Assembly (NCBI GenBank): GCA_949357655.1 | Contig: CASHTG010000007.1 | Span: 1,083,472 to 1,147,471, forward strand | From: Parascedosporium putredinis | Taxonomy: Eukaryota; Ascomycota; Sordariomycetes; Microascales; Microascaceae | Length of the DNA stretch: 64,000 nt | Direction: 5' to 3' | In this document: positions 1 through 10,583 of the stretch, piece by piece | Numbering within the stretch: position 1 is the stretch's first letter | How the letters are laid out: every line of letters begins with the position of its first letter | Program-made: the position numbers and the translations under genes | Notes under the pieces: generated by a model | The model's database searches: none | What the model saw: only the letters and a program-made list of their open reading frames with translations | What the model was told of the DNA's origin: nothing

Positions 1-1227
1 ATGCTGAAGTTTCAGGTGTGACACAACCGCGTTAGGACGAGGTGGAGGGATGCAGGGTTTGTACGTACGTATCCAACGTAAACACCAGTCACGCCACAGC
101 GGCCGTAATTTCTCACGCCCTCAATCATTTCATTGACAATCTCGCTCGTGTCCATCTCCGCGCCCACCGCGATCTCCAGCCAATGGAGCCAGCCTTTGGC
201 GTACTCTCCCGCGGCGCACTCGAGCGCGACGTCGGGGCCCCGGCCTCCACAGAGTTCTTTGAGCTTGGACACCACAGTCTCCTTGTTCGTGACGCCGTGC
301 GAAAGGGACTTGAAATCAACAAGGACGAGCTTGTCGCTATGCTCGGATGGCCATCGCCCCTTGACAAAGGAAAGGCGGGGCTCGGTGTCGATGAAAATGA
401 CCTTGGACGCGCCTTCCCGTAGCGCAAACACGCCAGCCATTTGCCCGATGGGTCCCGCACCAAAGACGGCCACCTCATCGCCCTCATATACCGCGGTGTC
501 CTTTACGCAGTTGTACGAGGTGCACAGCACATCGGATAGGTACAGCGCCTTCTCGTCGGGAACGTCGTCTGGGATCTCGAGCAAATTCACGTCCGCGAGG
601 GGACCCTGACATACTCGGCCTGTCCTCCCGCGAATCCACCAGTAATGTGGGAGTAGCCAAAGATGCCTGCCGTTCGCCCGCCGTACATGGCCTTGGCCAA
701 AGTGTTGCTGTTTGTCGTCTCGCACTGGGAGGAGAGCTTGTTCTTGCAAAAGAAGCAATCGCCACACGCAATCTGAAAGCTTGCGACGTATCGCTTGCCG
801 ACCTGCACCTTGCCCGGCGCGATGCCCGACCCGACCTGGTCGACCACGCCGCAAAACTCGTGTCCTAGGATGTCGCCTTTGGACAGCTGCACGATGGAGC
901 CATCGAGAAGGTGTAGGTCGGATCCACAGACAGTGCTTCCCGTGACTTTGAGGATGACATCTCTATCTTCCAGAATCTTGGGTTTCGGTACCTTTACTAA
1001 TTACGCGGATGAAGTGTAAGTCGTGGGGAACGTTCGCATTGACAAGCAAAAAAACGCAGAGCAAGTCACCTACCGATTTCAACCTTGCCCTTTGCTTGCC
1101 ACACCAAGGCTTGCATTAATTCGCCCTTGTCACCGGTCTGTTCATAGTTCGACACGTCCTGTTCAATGATGGCGTTGTCGTCGTGCCCTACCAACTTCTC
1201 AACCATATACGCTGCTTGTGAGGCCAT
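1..1227 (-). CDS. Zinc-dependent alcohol dehydrogenase (medium-chain), partial
   Basis: Medium-chain, zinc-dependent, NAD(P)-linked dehydrogenase that should oxidise an alcohol or polyol in the cytosol; the substrate is not readable. The ATG at 1227-1225 starts an exon to 1074, an intron (GTAGGT...TTAG) covers 1073-997, and the main exon follows. The exon shows the N-terminal GroES-like zinc fold: the GSTVCGSDLHLLDG substrate-zinc site, the GHEFCGVV turn, and the structural-zinc cysteines in CGDCFFCKNKLSSQC. It then shows the Rossmann motif VFGAGPIGQMAGVFA. A last intron (donor near 68, branch CTAAC, acceptor CAG at 6-4) shows that the C-terminus continues left of the window. One base is missing from a C run (plus-strand G run 599-602), so VRVP and LADVNLLEIP lie in different frames. 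The break is probably a read error. Family confident; substrate unknown. Confidence 0.9.
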
Positions 1228-1835
1228 TGTGACAAGTTGTGATATCGAAAATTTGTTTAATAGAGTCTATCAAATTGTGGCTTGATGAAATATTCGGTGG
1301 ATTATCATTATATACTAAGCTGTAAAATTGCCCATTCATGACATCTTCAGTTCTCTCCATCATAACGACGTCGAGATATCGAGACACCTGAAGGCGGCCT
1401 CCGATGCGGCGATGTTTACGTCACCTGCTCTACTGGCGGACTAGCGCTCGCTCCCAATTCGCGCCCCTGCGACTCTTCAATCAAGACGGGATCACACCCT
1501 AGTACTCACTAAACTTCGGGTCTAGCGGGGACAGCTCTCACTGCACTTGAAATTTCCTGACCTCGCGAAACCGGTCGGGCGAGAGCTTGGCAGCCAGCAA
1601 CGAAACCGGTGAAGCTCAGAACAATTCACGGATGCGCAGGCGCACAGTGTGCGGGGCTAAATCATTCACAGGGTTGACAGGCTCCCCACACACTCACTCT
1701 GACGTATCGAGTGACGAGTTCAGTAAAGGCGACGGTCCAAGTCTACAAGACTCCTAAAATTATTGGATGTCGACTACTTTCCTATGAATGAAGCTAATAG
1801 GGGAGCCAATTTACAGGTGTTCGGGCCAATACAGC
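1228..1835. other. Intergenic, ADH 5' side to tyrosinase 3' side
   Basis: No coding region is supported here. It holds the promoter side of the alcohol dehydrogenase and the 3' end of the tyrosinase. Short open frames have no recognisable protein character. Confidence 0.5.
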
Positions 1836-3394
1836 TTATACATAGATATAACAGAAGGGGGCACTTCCCATTTGATCGTTGAGATCTCCGAGCGAGCGGG
1901 GCTCTGCCGTCCACTTCAGATCCACCATTGTCTTTTGAGCATCCTCGTTGGTCATCCTCGACGAAGTGATGCCGGGGATGGCCTGCAGGCGGTTCTCGGG
2001 ATCCTGCATCTGCCACAGCCACCACAAGCGGTCGAGGGCGGCATGATGCATCCAGAAGGTCGGGTCACCAGGCGAGGCGTAAAAGTCCTACGTGAACTTG
2101 GTCAGCAAACACGAAAGAAGAAAAGAACACACGAAAAAAAAAAAAGGCAGAACAGAAAACATGAGTAAACGGCAGTCGACTTACGCCACCTGGGTCTCCT
2201 CCCGTGATGTAGTGACCGGCAGAGTGAAGACCCCACGGGAATTCATCTCCTCTCAGGAACGGCTGTCCGAGGTATCGGTTGTAGAAGGCGTCGACATCGG
2301 GGTAGTCCATAATGAGCGAGTACGAGTGGTTGGCGGAGGCTCCAGCGGCGGAGAACTTGTTAAGATCGCGTCGCAGGCAGCGGGGTTGGAACCGAGGCCA
2401 TCGGCGCGGGGGTTGCGGGGAATGTCGCGGAGAACAGTGCCCAGAGGGCCGATGCTGACAACCATGCTACGAGGAAAGAGTTAGTATGGCCCATCAATCC
2501 AAGAACTTATCAAAGAGGCTGATGCTCATGGCAAGGTGACTTGTAAAACCTACTCGGAGAAGGGACCTTCCGTGACGCAGCCACCACCGCCTGCAGCGGG
2601 AATGACGTTGTAGGGCCTGGGATAAGGCATGACTACGCCGGGGTACTCAGCCGCCGCTCCATTGCCGCCCATGCTGGTGGCATTTCCGTTGAACAGGGGC
2701 GAGGTGATGGGATCCTGGTGTCGCTCGTAGTTCATGTACGGCTGGTAGCCCTTGTACCCGCACTCCTCGCGAAGTGCCAACTCGTACGCCCAGATATAGT
2801 ACCTGTGGCTGGCGAAGAGGTTGGTCTTCCCGTGTGTCAGCGCTTCAAGTTGTGGTTTTTACGCCAGTTGTGGCCTTCGTGGAAAGGGACACTTACAGGT
2901 GCGTGAAGAACCGGAATACCAGTAACGTGAGTGGCCACGAAGTCGTCATATCGGTTGAGGGAGCCGGGAACTTGGTCCTGCGACTTGGGAGGGAGCTTCA
3001 TCAAGCACTGCACCGCTTGGATGTAGTCCGCCCTCTCATCAATGGTCAAATCGGTCCTAGAGCACTATTAGAATACGCCCTCGAGATTGAATCTCCTGTC
3101 GCCGAACATACCACTCCTTTCGCTGCACGGCATTTTCGAGAGTGCAGGTCGAGCCGGTCTTCTCGACCCACTCGGCGATCTTGGGAAACGTTTCGTCGGA
3201 GAGCTGATCGACGATATCCCGCTCGTAGTCGCCGTGGCGCCAACTGTTGAAATGTTAGTCTTTGGCTGCTTTTAACGCCTCCACATAAACCCCATCTGCA
3301 CATACACATCGAGTGTCGAGAATCGCTTCTTGATGCTGCTGGCCTCTCCGCCGAGGAGAGAGGCCGCGAGTACGAGAGCCAAAGCAGAACGCAT
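1836..3394 (-). CDS. Secreted tyrosinase (type-3 copper monophenol oxidase)
   Basis: Binuclear-copper enzyme that hydroxylates phenols and oxidises o-diphenols to quinones, as in pigment or cell-wall chemistry. The ATG at 3394 gives a signal peptide (MRSALALVLAASLLGGEAS) followed by a KKR site. Six exons fit: 3394-3306, 3243-3112, 3056-2897, 2825-2554, 2466-2185 and 2087-1836, all with GT-AG borders, for about 395 residues. Copper site A histidines are in ATHVTGIPVLHAP and SHRYYIWAYE. Copper site B histidines are in LHSAGHYITGGDP and FWMHHAALDRLWWLWQ. The GPFSDMVV and NPRADGLG blocks are typical of fungal secreted tyrosinases. One C is missing from a C run (plus 2382-2385): restoring the frame turns NPAACDA into the family's NPRCLRRD block and makes the length divisible by three. 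It lies between two other oxidoreductases on the same strand. Confidence 0.93.
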
Positions 3395-4647
3395 CTTGTC
3401 TCTTCTATCTGGGCCGGATAAGACTTGGATGAAGGGTGGTCAAGAGAGGAGGCTCAAGGAAGCCATAGAATGCGCTGGGTACACGCACTTATGTTTCCTT
3501 TATCACTCTAACGGATGCCCGCCATGCTCCGCGCTGGATCTCGGCAAAGGATGACTGGAATCCAATCACATATTCAACCGGGCCCTCCTCCACCACCCTC
3601 ATAATGCCTCGAAGTGACTGGGTCAATATAATATCGATATCAACCGATCAATAGGACCCTAGGTCATGGAGGTTCGATTTAATTATCTCTCACGAACTTC
3701 CTTCTTTGCCCAATGGCAGAGACTGGATTAACGAAGGGCGGCAAAATGGGCGGAAGATTTCTTGCTCAGTGTTATACCCGGATCGTTAACGTGATTGACA
3801 TTCCGGGGTGAACCAATGAATGGCCTCTGCCCAAAGAAGGTGTGCCGCCGTCTCCGCCTTTTTGCCTGCTGTCACCCTCGTTTCGGGCTTTTGTCCAGAT
3901 TAACTGCATCGACAAAACAACGTGTACGCGCGGTCAACCATCGGTACTTAAGTCTTGGCATTTATCCATCGTCGGGACGTGGGTGCGGCAACCGTGAAGA
4001 GTTTTCGAGAAGGCCAACAATTTACCCTCTTCCATGGGCCGCTGAGAAACCCCATCCCCAAGTAGGAATCCCCGCCGCCGGAGCCGGTAACTATAGGGCT
4101 TTGACCTGTCGTCAATAAATTTTGCCTAATAACGCAGATGATGTTATCAGCGACTTCAAGAATTGCGTCTATAGTTTGGTAAGACGCAGCGGTCCCCAGA
4201 CATCGCTCTCACCTGCACGCCTGCCTTGGGAGTGTGACACAACACATAACGAAGGGCCATTACGTTGTTCCAGAAGCTTTCCTGAGAGTCCAGTGCCTCG
4301 ACCGAATGTCACACTTCACATCTGATAGGATCCAATCTTCAATCCCAAGTGTGCGGCTCACGTCTTGAATGAGGCTCTGCCAGGCGGGGAGGTGTTTCTT
4401 TGGAACCGAACAGCAGAGTATGGCCTAGCACCGCATGACGTTGCAAGTGATGAACAAGCTCTCTTTGCTACCATCCCACAGTGACATGGATTGAATCCCG
4501 GAGGCTTGGCAATAGTCGGGTTGAAGGAGAAGGTATAGAAATTGCAGACACATATGGAGACCATGATTATCGATCCTAGGTTCTACCTGCCAGATTGTAG
4601 ATTTGTTTTCTTCAACGGAACATCGAGCACCACAGAACAAGTGAAAC
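3395..4647. other. Intergenic between tyrosinase and GMC oxidase
   Basis: About 1.25 kb with only low-quality open frames. It contains the tyrosinase promoter side and the GMC gene's 3' side. I see no gene. Confidence 0.5.
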
Positions 4648-6391
4648 CTAGGTATATAGGTCGTGGTGGGCGTTTTTGATCATATCCGCTCCCTTTTCAC
4701 CAATAGCATACACCGAATTTTGAATACGGCAATCTGGAATGATGGGGATAACCGAAGCATCAATGACGCGGAGGCCCTTAACACCGTGAACCTTTAATTT
4801 GGGATCCACAACGCCTTGGGAAATGTCCTTTGAAAGCCGGCAGGTGCCGGTTGGGTGGAACGCCGTTTGGCAACGGTCGAGAACAGCGTGGTGCATGGCC
4901 TTGTTATCATCCAACGGCATGTCCCAGGGGTATTCGGAAACCACAATGTCCTTGAACCCTTCTCCTTTGGTGAGTATGTCGTAAGAGAATCTGATCCCTT
5001 CACGCACAGCAATGATGTCTAGATCATCGGCAAAGAAGTTTAGGTTGATGGCAGGTTGCACCAAGGGATCATTGCTCTGAAGCGTTACCTCCCTGGACTC
5101 GAGACGGGTCGAACAAGGTCCACCACAACAGTGATGTAGTTTCCCTCCTTCGGAACGGGATAATGCCATTGAAAGGCCGAACCAAACATTGCAACAAAGT
5201 CTAGTTCAAAGTGTGGCTGGCCTTCGGGGAGAATGGGTCTTTGCCACCATTTGCCGCTTTCCTCTCGCGGTACACTGGGTCCTTCTCCAAGTATTCGTCG
5301 ATGCGCGGGAAGCCAACGAGTTCGAGAAGGCCCGAGGCTTTGGGGCCAGATTTACTGTCCTCGTAGTGCTTCACTGCAGCGTCAAACTTGGCACCCTTGC
5401 GCAGCAGATGATCATCAGTGCCGTAGCCATCCTTGACTCGAAGGACAAAAGGAACACCAGGATGGTCCACCATATTTTGACCGACATGACGCGAATCCAC
5501 CAAGGTATCGATAGCATAGCGCGTGAGCTGGTTTTTAGGTCCGATTCCGGATAACATGAGAAGCTTAGGACTCTCGTAAACACCCTGGGAGATAACTACC
5601 TCCCGCGTGGCGTAAAAGGTCTGCTCCTGGCCAGTGTTGGGCCCAATGACACTGATCCCTTTGACTTGCCGGTCAGCGTCAATGAGAAGCTTCTTCGAGT
5701 ACGTGTTATCCAAAACCGTCACGTTGGGCTTATCCTTGATGAAAAGGTATGAGCCAGTGCGGTAACCGCGGTAAATAGTATCGCAACAGTGTGTGAGACC
5801 ATTCATCTCTCCGTCGTAAATATTATCCTCCACTTTATGGCCTTGAGACTCCCAAGCACTCGTGACTCGCTTTCGAAAATCATCCAGATCGCCTAGGAGC
5901 TCGGCGTGGGAGATATCAAGAGGTCCGCCTAACCCTAACTTTTTAAATTCCGGAGAATACAGGCCAGGATCATCGTGGTATGTGGCGCTCTTGCGAAGGT
6001 AATGAACGAGCGGGTCCCAAGACCACTCTTCCCCGCCGAATTCTGCCCACTTGTCGAATGTCGACTTACAACCGGGCACCCACGTGAAGTAGTTGAGGGA
6101 TGAGCTGCCTCCGAGGACCTTGCCGCGCGTGTTTGGCTTTTCGATTCGCTCGTAATCTTCTCGCCTAACCATCGTTGTTTTGTAAGCCCAGTCGTACTCT
6201 GATCCGCGCAGGTCCATCGCAGACGAGGGGGTAGTGATCATCTCCACATTCTCAGGATCTCCACGTCCCGCCTCGATGACGAGAATGCTAGCATTGGTGT
6301 TTTCGGCTAATCGGCCAGCGACAACGTTTCCGGCGGTACCTCCACCCACAACGATGAACTCAAAATGGTCCCCATTCTTAGGTTTCTGCAT
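4648..6391 (-). CDS. GMC-family FAD oxidoreductase (choline dehydrogenase / aryl-alcohol oxidase type)
   Basis: Flavin-dependent alcohol oxidase or dehydrogenase of the glucose-methanol-choline family. The start at 6391 (MQKPKNG) places the dinucleotide-binding motif VVGGGTAGNVVAGRLAE near residue 13, as is usual; an upstream in-frame Met at 6508 would add 39 unusual residues. GMC signature 1 (GKVLGGSSSLNYFTW) and signature 2 (SQGVYESPKLLMLSGIG) are present. The C-terminal active-site block HPTGTCRL and VKGLRVIDASVIP follow. No signal peptide is visible. No intron is needed. Two missing bases break the frame, one C (plus G run 5226-5229) and one G (plus C run 5091-5093); adding both gives exactly 582 codons. 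Substrate cannot be told; aryl alcohols or choline-like compounds are possible. Confidence 0.92.
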
Positions 6392-7489
6392 GGTGAGCCG
6401 GTTGTGCTGTTTGAGAGGTATGCCTGACAGATCTTTTGCGCTCGTGAATACCAGTGTCAGAGAATAAAAGTGGTTAATCGATGAACTCGGGTGAATAATC
6501 TTGCTCAATTATATCATTTTACTGCTTCTTCGCATCCTTCTCAAAGTTGATCAGCATTCGCATCCCCCACTCACTCTATAAACTTAACAATATGGATGAT
6601 TCTTGAACTTAACTTGTGTAGCATATGAACAATGTCACAAACCAGATCAGGACATCAACTCGGCCTGTAGGAAGTAAAATGAAATAGGCTCAAAGGCAAG
6701 GGCGCCTTTGCATCAGCATCGATGGATGAACTCATAGCGGATCACATCCAGTTCTTCGGCAAGCTCCAGCGAGTTACCGCGAACTTTTTGCAAACTGTCG
6801 CGACTATGATTGAATACAGTATCTAGAATGAATTCCCAGCGCAAAAGCCTCGAGGTACTCGTGTTGTACTACAAGTACATCCGGTGGCTGTTAGGCGATA
6901 GTAGAACGATGGGGCTAGCACAACTGACTAACTTAAGTCACCCATCATCGCATTTTTATGAAAGCCAGAGTTTAAGGCGATTGACACATGCAGGGTACAA
7001 AGTATAATCAAGGGGGATATGTAATATGCCAAGGACGGATCTATGATCTCGTCATGCGAATAAGTTTGGTTTGACCGTTCTTGAGGCTCCTGATCGGGGC
7101 CGGCTGATATCTTTGGCCTCCAGAAGTTGACGATACCGACCGATTTTGCCATTTCCACTTTATAAAGGCGCTGATAAAAAGCCATATCGAATGTGTCCAA
7201 GGGATGCACCTGTGAAGTTAGCTTGTCAGCCGCATTAGGAACAGGAAGAAAAAAACAAGCGCCCAGGAAGGCTGGATACTCAAAAAAGATGGCATTATCT
7301 GAGAGTTCTATCGTGCGGGTTTATCTATCGCCCAGGTATCTAATGTATATTACGCTCTCCTTATCGAACTCTTTTATTCGGTGAGTGATATATCCCCAAC
7401 ACCTTCTTCCATCGTAGTAGAATGTCTCCGCGCGAACGACCTAGCTCCACGTCTTCGTCATCCGATTTCGGGGGTAGCGGCAAATCATA
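6392..7489. other. Intergenic
   Basis: About 1.1 kb, moderately AT-rich. It includes the GMC gene's upstream region. Short open frames on both strands lack recognisable motifs; nothing supported. Confidence 0.5.
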
Positions 7490-9849
7490 TCATCCCAGGA
7501 AACCTTGTCGTCGTGCAAGATGCCTGTTCGGATGTCCCTCCTCTCCGACCCTCCGGAAATCGAGGCAGACCAATGCTGTGCCTCGGAGCGACGCGACCTT
7601 GACGAATATCACGCCGCACGCCATCAGCGTGCGAATCTCGGGCTTCACATCGATCGAGAATCCGCCATCGCCCTTCCTGACAAACATTTGGTTGTAGGGG
7701 CCCTTGGCGATGAGTACGTTTTCCGCCTCCTTGGTCAACAGGTAGTGAATCAAATCTTGCTCGTCCGACCCCGTCACCGCTCGCAGCTCGCTCAAACTTC
7801 GACAAGTGACCCGCCCCAGCAAGAAATCCCTCCAAGGCCACTCGTTGACGCGGATACTCTTGGCTAGCAGGATTATGAAACCGGCAAGTACCCAGGAGAA
7901 GGAGGCTATGTTGAAAGGGTCTACTCCCTGCAATGCGCCGCTTTCTCTTTCGCCCATGAAAATTCCCACCATGAGGCCCCCGATCACGATGGCCCCGCAG
8001 GAGACAAGGACGGTGTACACGTATTTTGCGCATTTAATACTCACGGAACTTTCCTCTATGTCCCACATCCGCCCCTCCTGCACCAGCTTCTCTCGGCGCT
8101 GACGAGCCTTGAGCAAGACCAATTCCTTTTGCTCTGCCGAGGTGCTATGCCACGCGTTTGTGTTAGCCGATGGCTTGGAGCGAGCGGCGTAGCGATCACT
8201 CGTTGCCACCATGGACCGAGAAAGTGATCTGAAATCGGCGCCGGGGGCGAAGGAGTTGCTCTGCGTTTCGAATTTCTTCGTCCTAATTGAAGCGATTGCG
8301 GTATACTCTGGAGCACGGGAACTAAGGCTCTCTTCCATGTCGATGTGGTACAGCTCGCTGAGTCGGCTAAGAGAATACCCTAGGTCGTTGATAATTCCGG
8401 GAATGGTACACAGCAGTGGCACCATCACGGTAATAACCTGCGAAGGCGTCGCGAGGTGTATTTCTTGGGCTTCTGTATCGCCAGCTGTTGCGCCTTCCTC
8501 AAGTTGGACGAGCACAATCGTTCCGGTACGCCTCGGATCAGCGTCAAAGGTTTTCCTATTGGGGTCGACGTTGCTCGCCGGGTTGCTTTTCAGGCCTGTG
8601 ACGGCCTGCTGGACGAGGCGGAAGCCGGGATAGGCATTCTTGAGGAAGTCGGGTCTACTTGAACCTAATATCTCGCCGCCCCTGTCCTGGTGGATGAATG
8701 TCGGCATGGCACTGTCAAGCGTCCCCGCCCTGTACACGAGCGACGAAATATCGAAGGCATCGGGCGCGTGTCCGGACCGAGATCCGGGCTTAAGGGCCTG
8801 GAGGATCGATAACAAAGCAGACGAGGTCCAGTAGTTGATAAAGGCCATCTCGGAGAAGAACATGCTCGTCACAGGCTCGTCCGCTTCCAGGAATGCCTCG
8901 AGCTCCTTTTCGCGTTTTGAATTTGAGCTGGTCTGGCTCCATAGCGGCAGGTCAGCTCCGGCCCACCCTGTTCGCCCTTGCTGCAGTGCAGGCCGCGTCG
9001 GGGCCGCTTCTTGCTCGGCGTCACCGTCGGTCAGGCCAAAGGCTTTGAGCACACTCTTCTCTGTCGTGATGCGCTTGGCCCGCGAGAGAGATCGCAAGGC
9101 ATACCCCTCCCAATCCCGCACCAAGATCTTCATCTTTGCCGAATATTTGCTGAGGCCGCACAAGGTACCCGTCTGCCATGATTCGCTATCCGCGGCCAGC
9201 GTTACCCATCGCGCCAACACAGCTGTGATGTAGTCGAGGAGCGCGAAATAGCTCAGTACGAACTGCTTCGATCGATTCGCCTTGTCGGCAAGTCCAGGCG
9301 GTCGCTCTGGCTCGTCGAGCCGCTTCTCCAGAATTGATCGGCTGCTTAGTTCTGCGGATGCATCGTGGTCTTTGGCGCCGAATTGCATCATGACCAGCTC
9401 GTTATCATGCCTGCAAGTGTGGAGGTTCACGAGAAGCTGGTTAGACAAAGCCGCAATCGCTTGGTATATGTCTTTCGACTCGGTGCCGGCACAGACATTG
9501 TCGTGCGAGAACTGCAGTGGCTCCTCCGGATTCTCGACCACCTGGAGAAGTCTTGTCGCCTCCAGCTCCCACAACTTTTCTTCCTCCTCCTCTGACACAT
9601 CGTACCCCGCCAAGTCGTCGAATTTTGGCTTGGCTCGTTTGGCAGCGCCTACTGGGAGAGCTGTTGTGTTTTTTTCATAGTCGAGGTGTGCATGGGCCAT
9701 AGCGAGCACCAGTTCGACCGATGTTTTTACTAAAGCCTGACCTTTGGGCTCGGGGGAGCTGGCGGAGTCTGCACAGAGCTAAGCGACTCTGGGTCACTTG
9801 TGATGCTTTTGCCCTGGGGGCGGAGGAATTGGAGTTTGCGCTTCGCCAT
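7490..9849 (-). CDS. Fungal conserved membrane protein with two TM helices
   Basis: Large protein of unknown role, about 786 residues, probably in a membrane. The ATG at 9849 starts MAKRKLQFLRPQGKSITSD. A missing C in the run at plus 9752-9756 separates this from the main frame (PKGQALVKTSVELVLAM onward); adding it makes the gene exactly 787 codons with no intron. The long N-terminal part is soluble, with acidic and helical stretches. Near residues 610-680 two hydrophobic helices occur (YTVLVSCGAIVIGGLMVGIF and FSWVLAGFIILLAKSI). A conserved-looking tail follows: VTCRSLSELRAVTGSDEQD, then GPYNQMFVRKGDGGFSIDV. I recall this tail from uncharacterised fungal families, but no function is known to me. 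The final 35 residues look atypical and may hide another frame break. It is divergent from the AAA ATPase gene. Confidence 0.75.
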
Positions 9850-10583
9850 CTCTGCGGTCCCAAAGTGCCACAGGATGTTCTAGCGTCGTCGACTTTCAAA
9901 GGGGAGACAACGCTTTGAAGACGTTGGGCACGAAAGCGAGAGTCCCCTCTCCGATGTGAAAGTAAAAACTGCGCGTCTGCTCAAAGTTGAGGGAAGAAAA
10001 AACAGCATTTGCGCAAGGCCGAGTCGGGAGTCGAGTTTGTTTTTATTGTGAGTAAATTGATGTAGTGTATGCAGTAAGCGGAGGGTCGCATCCAAGCGAC
10101 ATGCATGTTGCCTGACCCTGCGGGCTGTCCCGCTCCTCATTGGGTGCTGTAGTGGCTGGTCGAGAAGGATGAGGACAAGAGGATCAACCCGATGTACTTG
10201 TCACTTACTGGACGAGTGAGGCCTCAACTATGCTCCGCCCACGTCCCCCGCCACCTTAATCCCTGTCAACATCCCTACCTCCTCTGTCGAATCAATCACA
10301 GGGGCTCCCGGCCTCCCCGCCAGGGTCAAAATCTGACATGAGTGGGAGCAACAAAGAAGATGAATAAAAAGCATTCCCTGTTCCACCTCGCAGCTGCCGG
10401 GGAAGAGCGTCCACTTCAAATCTTGACATCGTTGTGCTTCCCTTAGGCCTTGTGCAAGGCAATTGAGCCGCATTCAGTATCTCTTCTTTCTATATCGGTC
10501 TACTCAAGAAACTCCGCAGTTTCTCATTGCAACCCTAGATAAAAGAAAAACCCCGTGTGCGTTGCTCTGCAAGATCAGCTGTG
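9850..10583. promoter_or_regulatory. Divergent intergenic region, membrane protein / AAA ATPase
   Basis: 734 bp separate the two divergent start codons (9849 minus, 10584 plus). A shared bidirectional promoter is possible. I see no strong TATA box and no convincing repeated operator-like site. The open frames here are not convincing. Confidence 0.4.

Noticed and set aside
42..1019. Plus-strand frames over the alcohol dehydrogenase
   Set aside because: They are shadows of the minus-strand gene.
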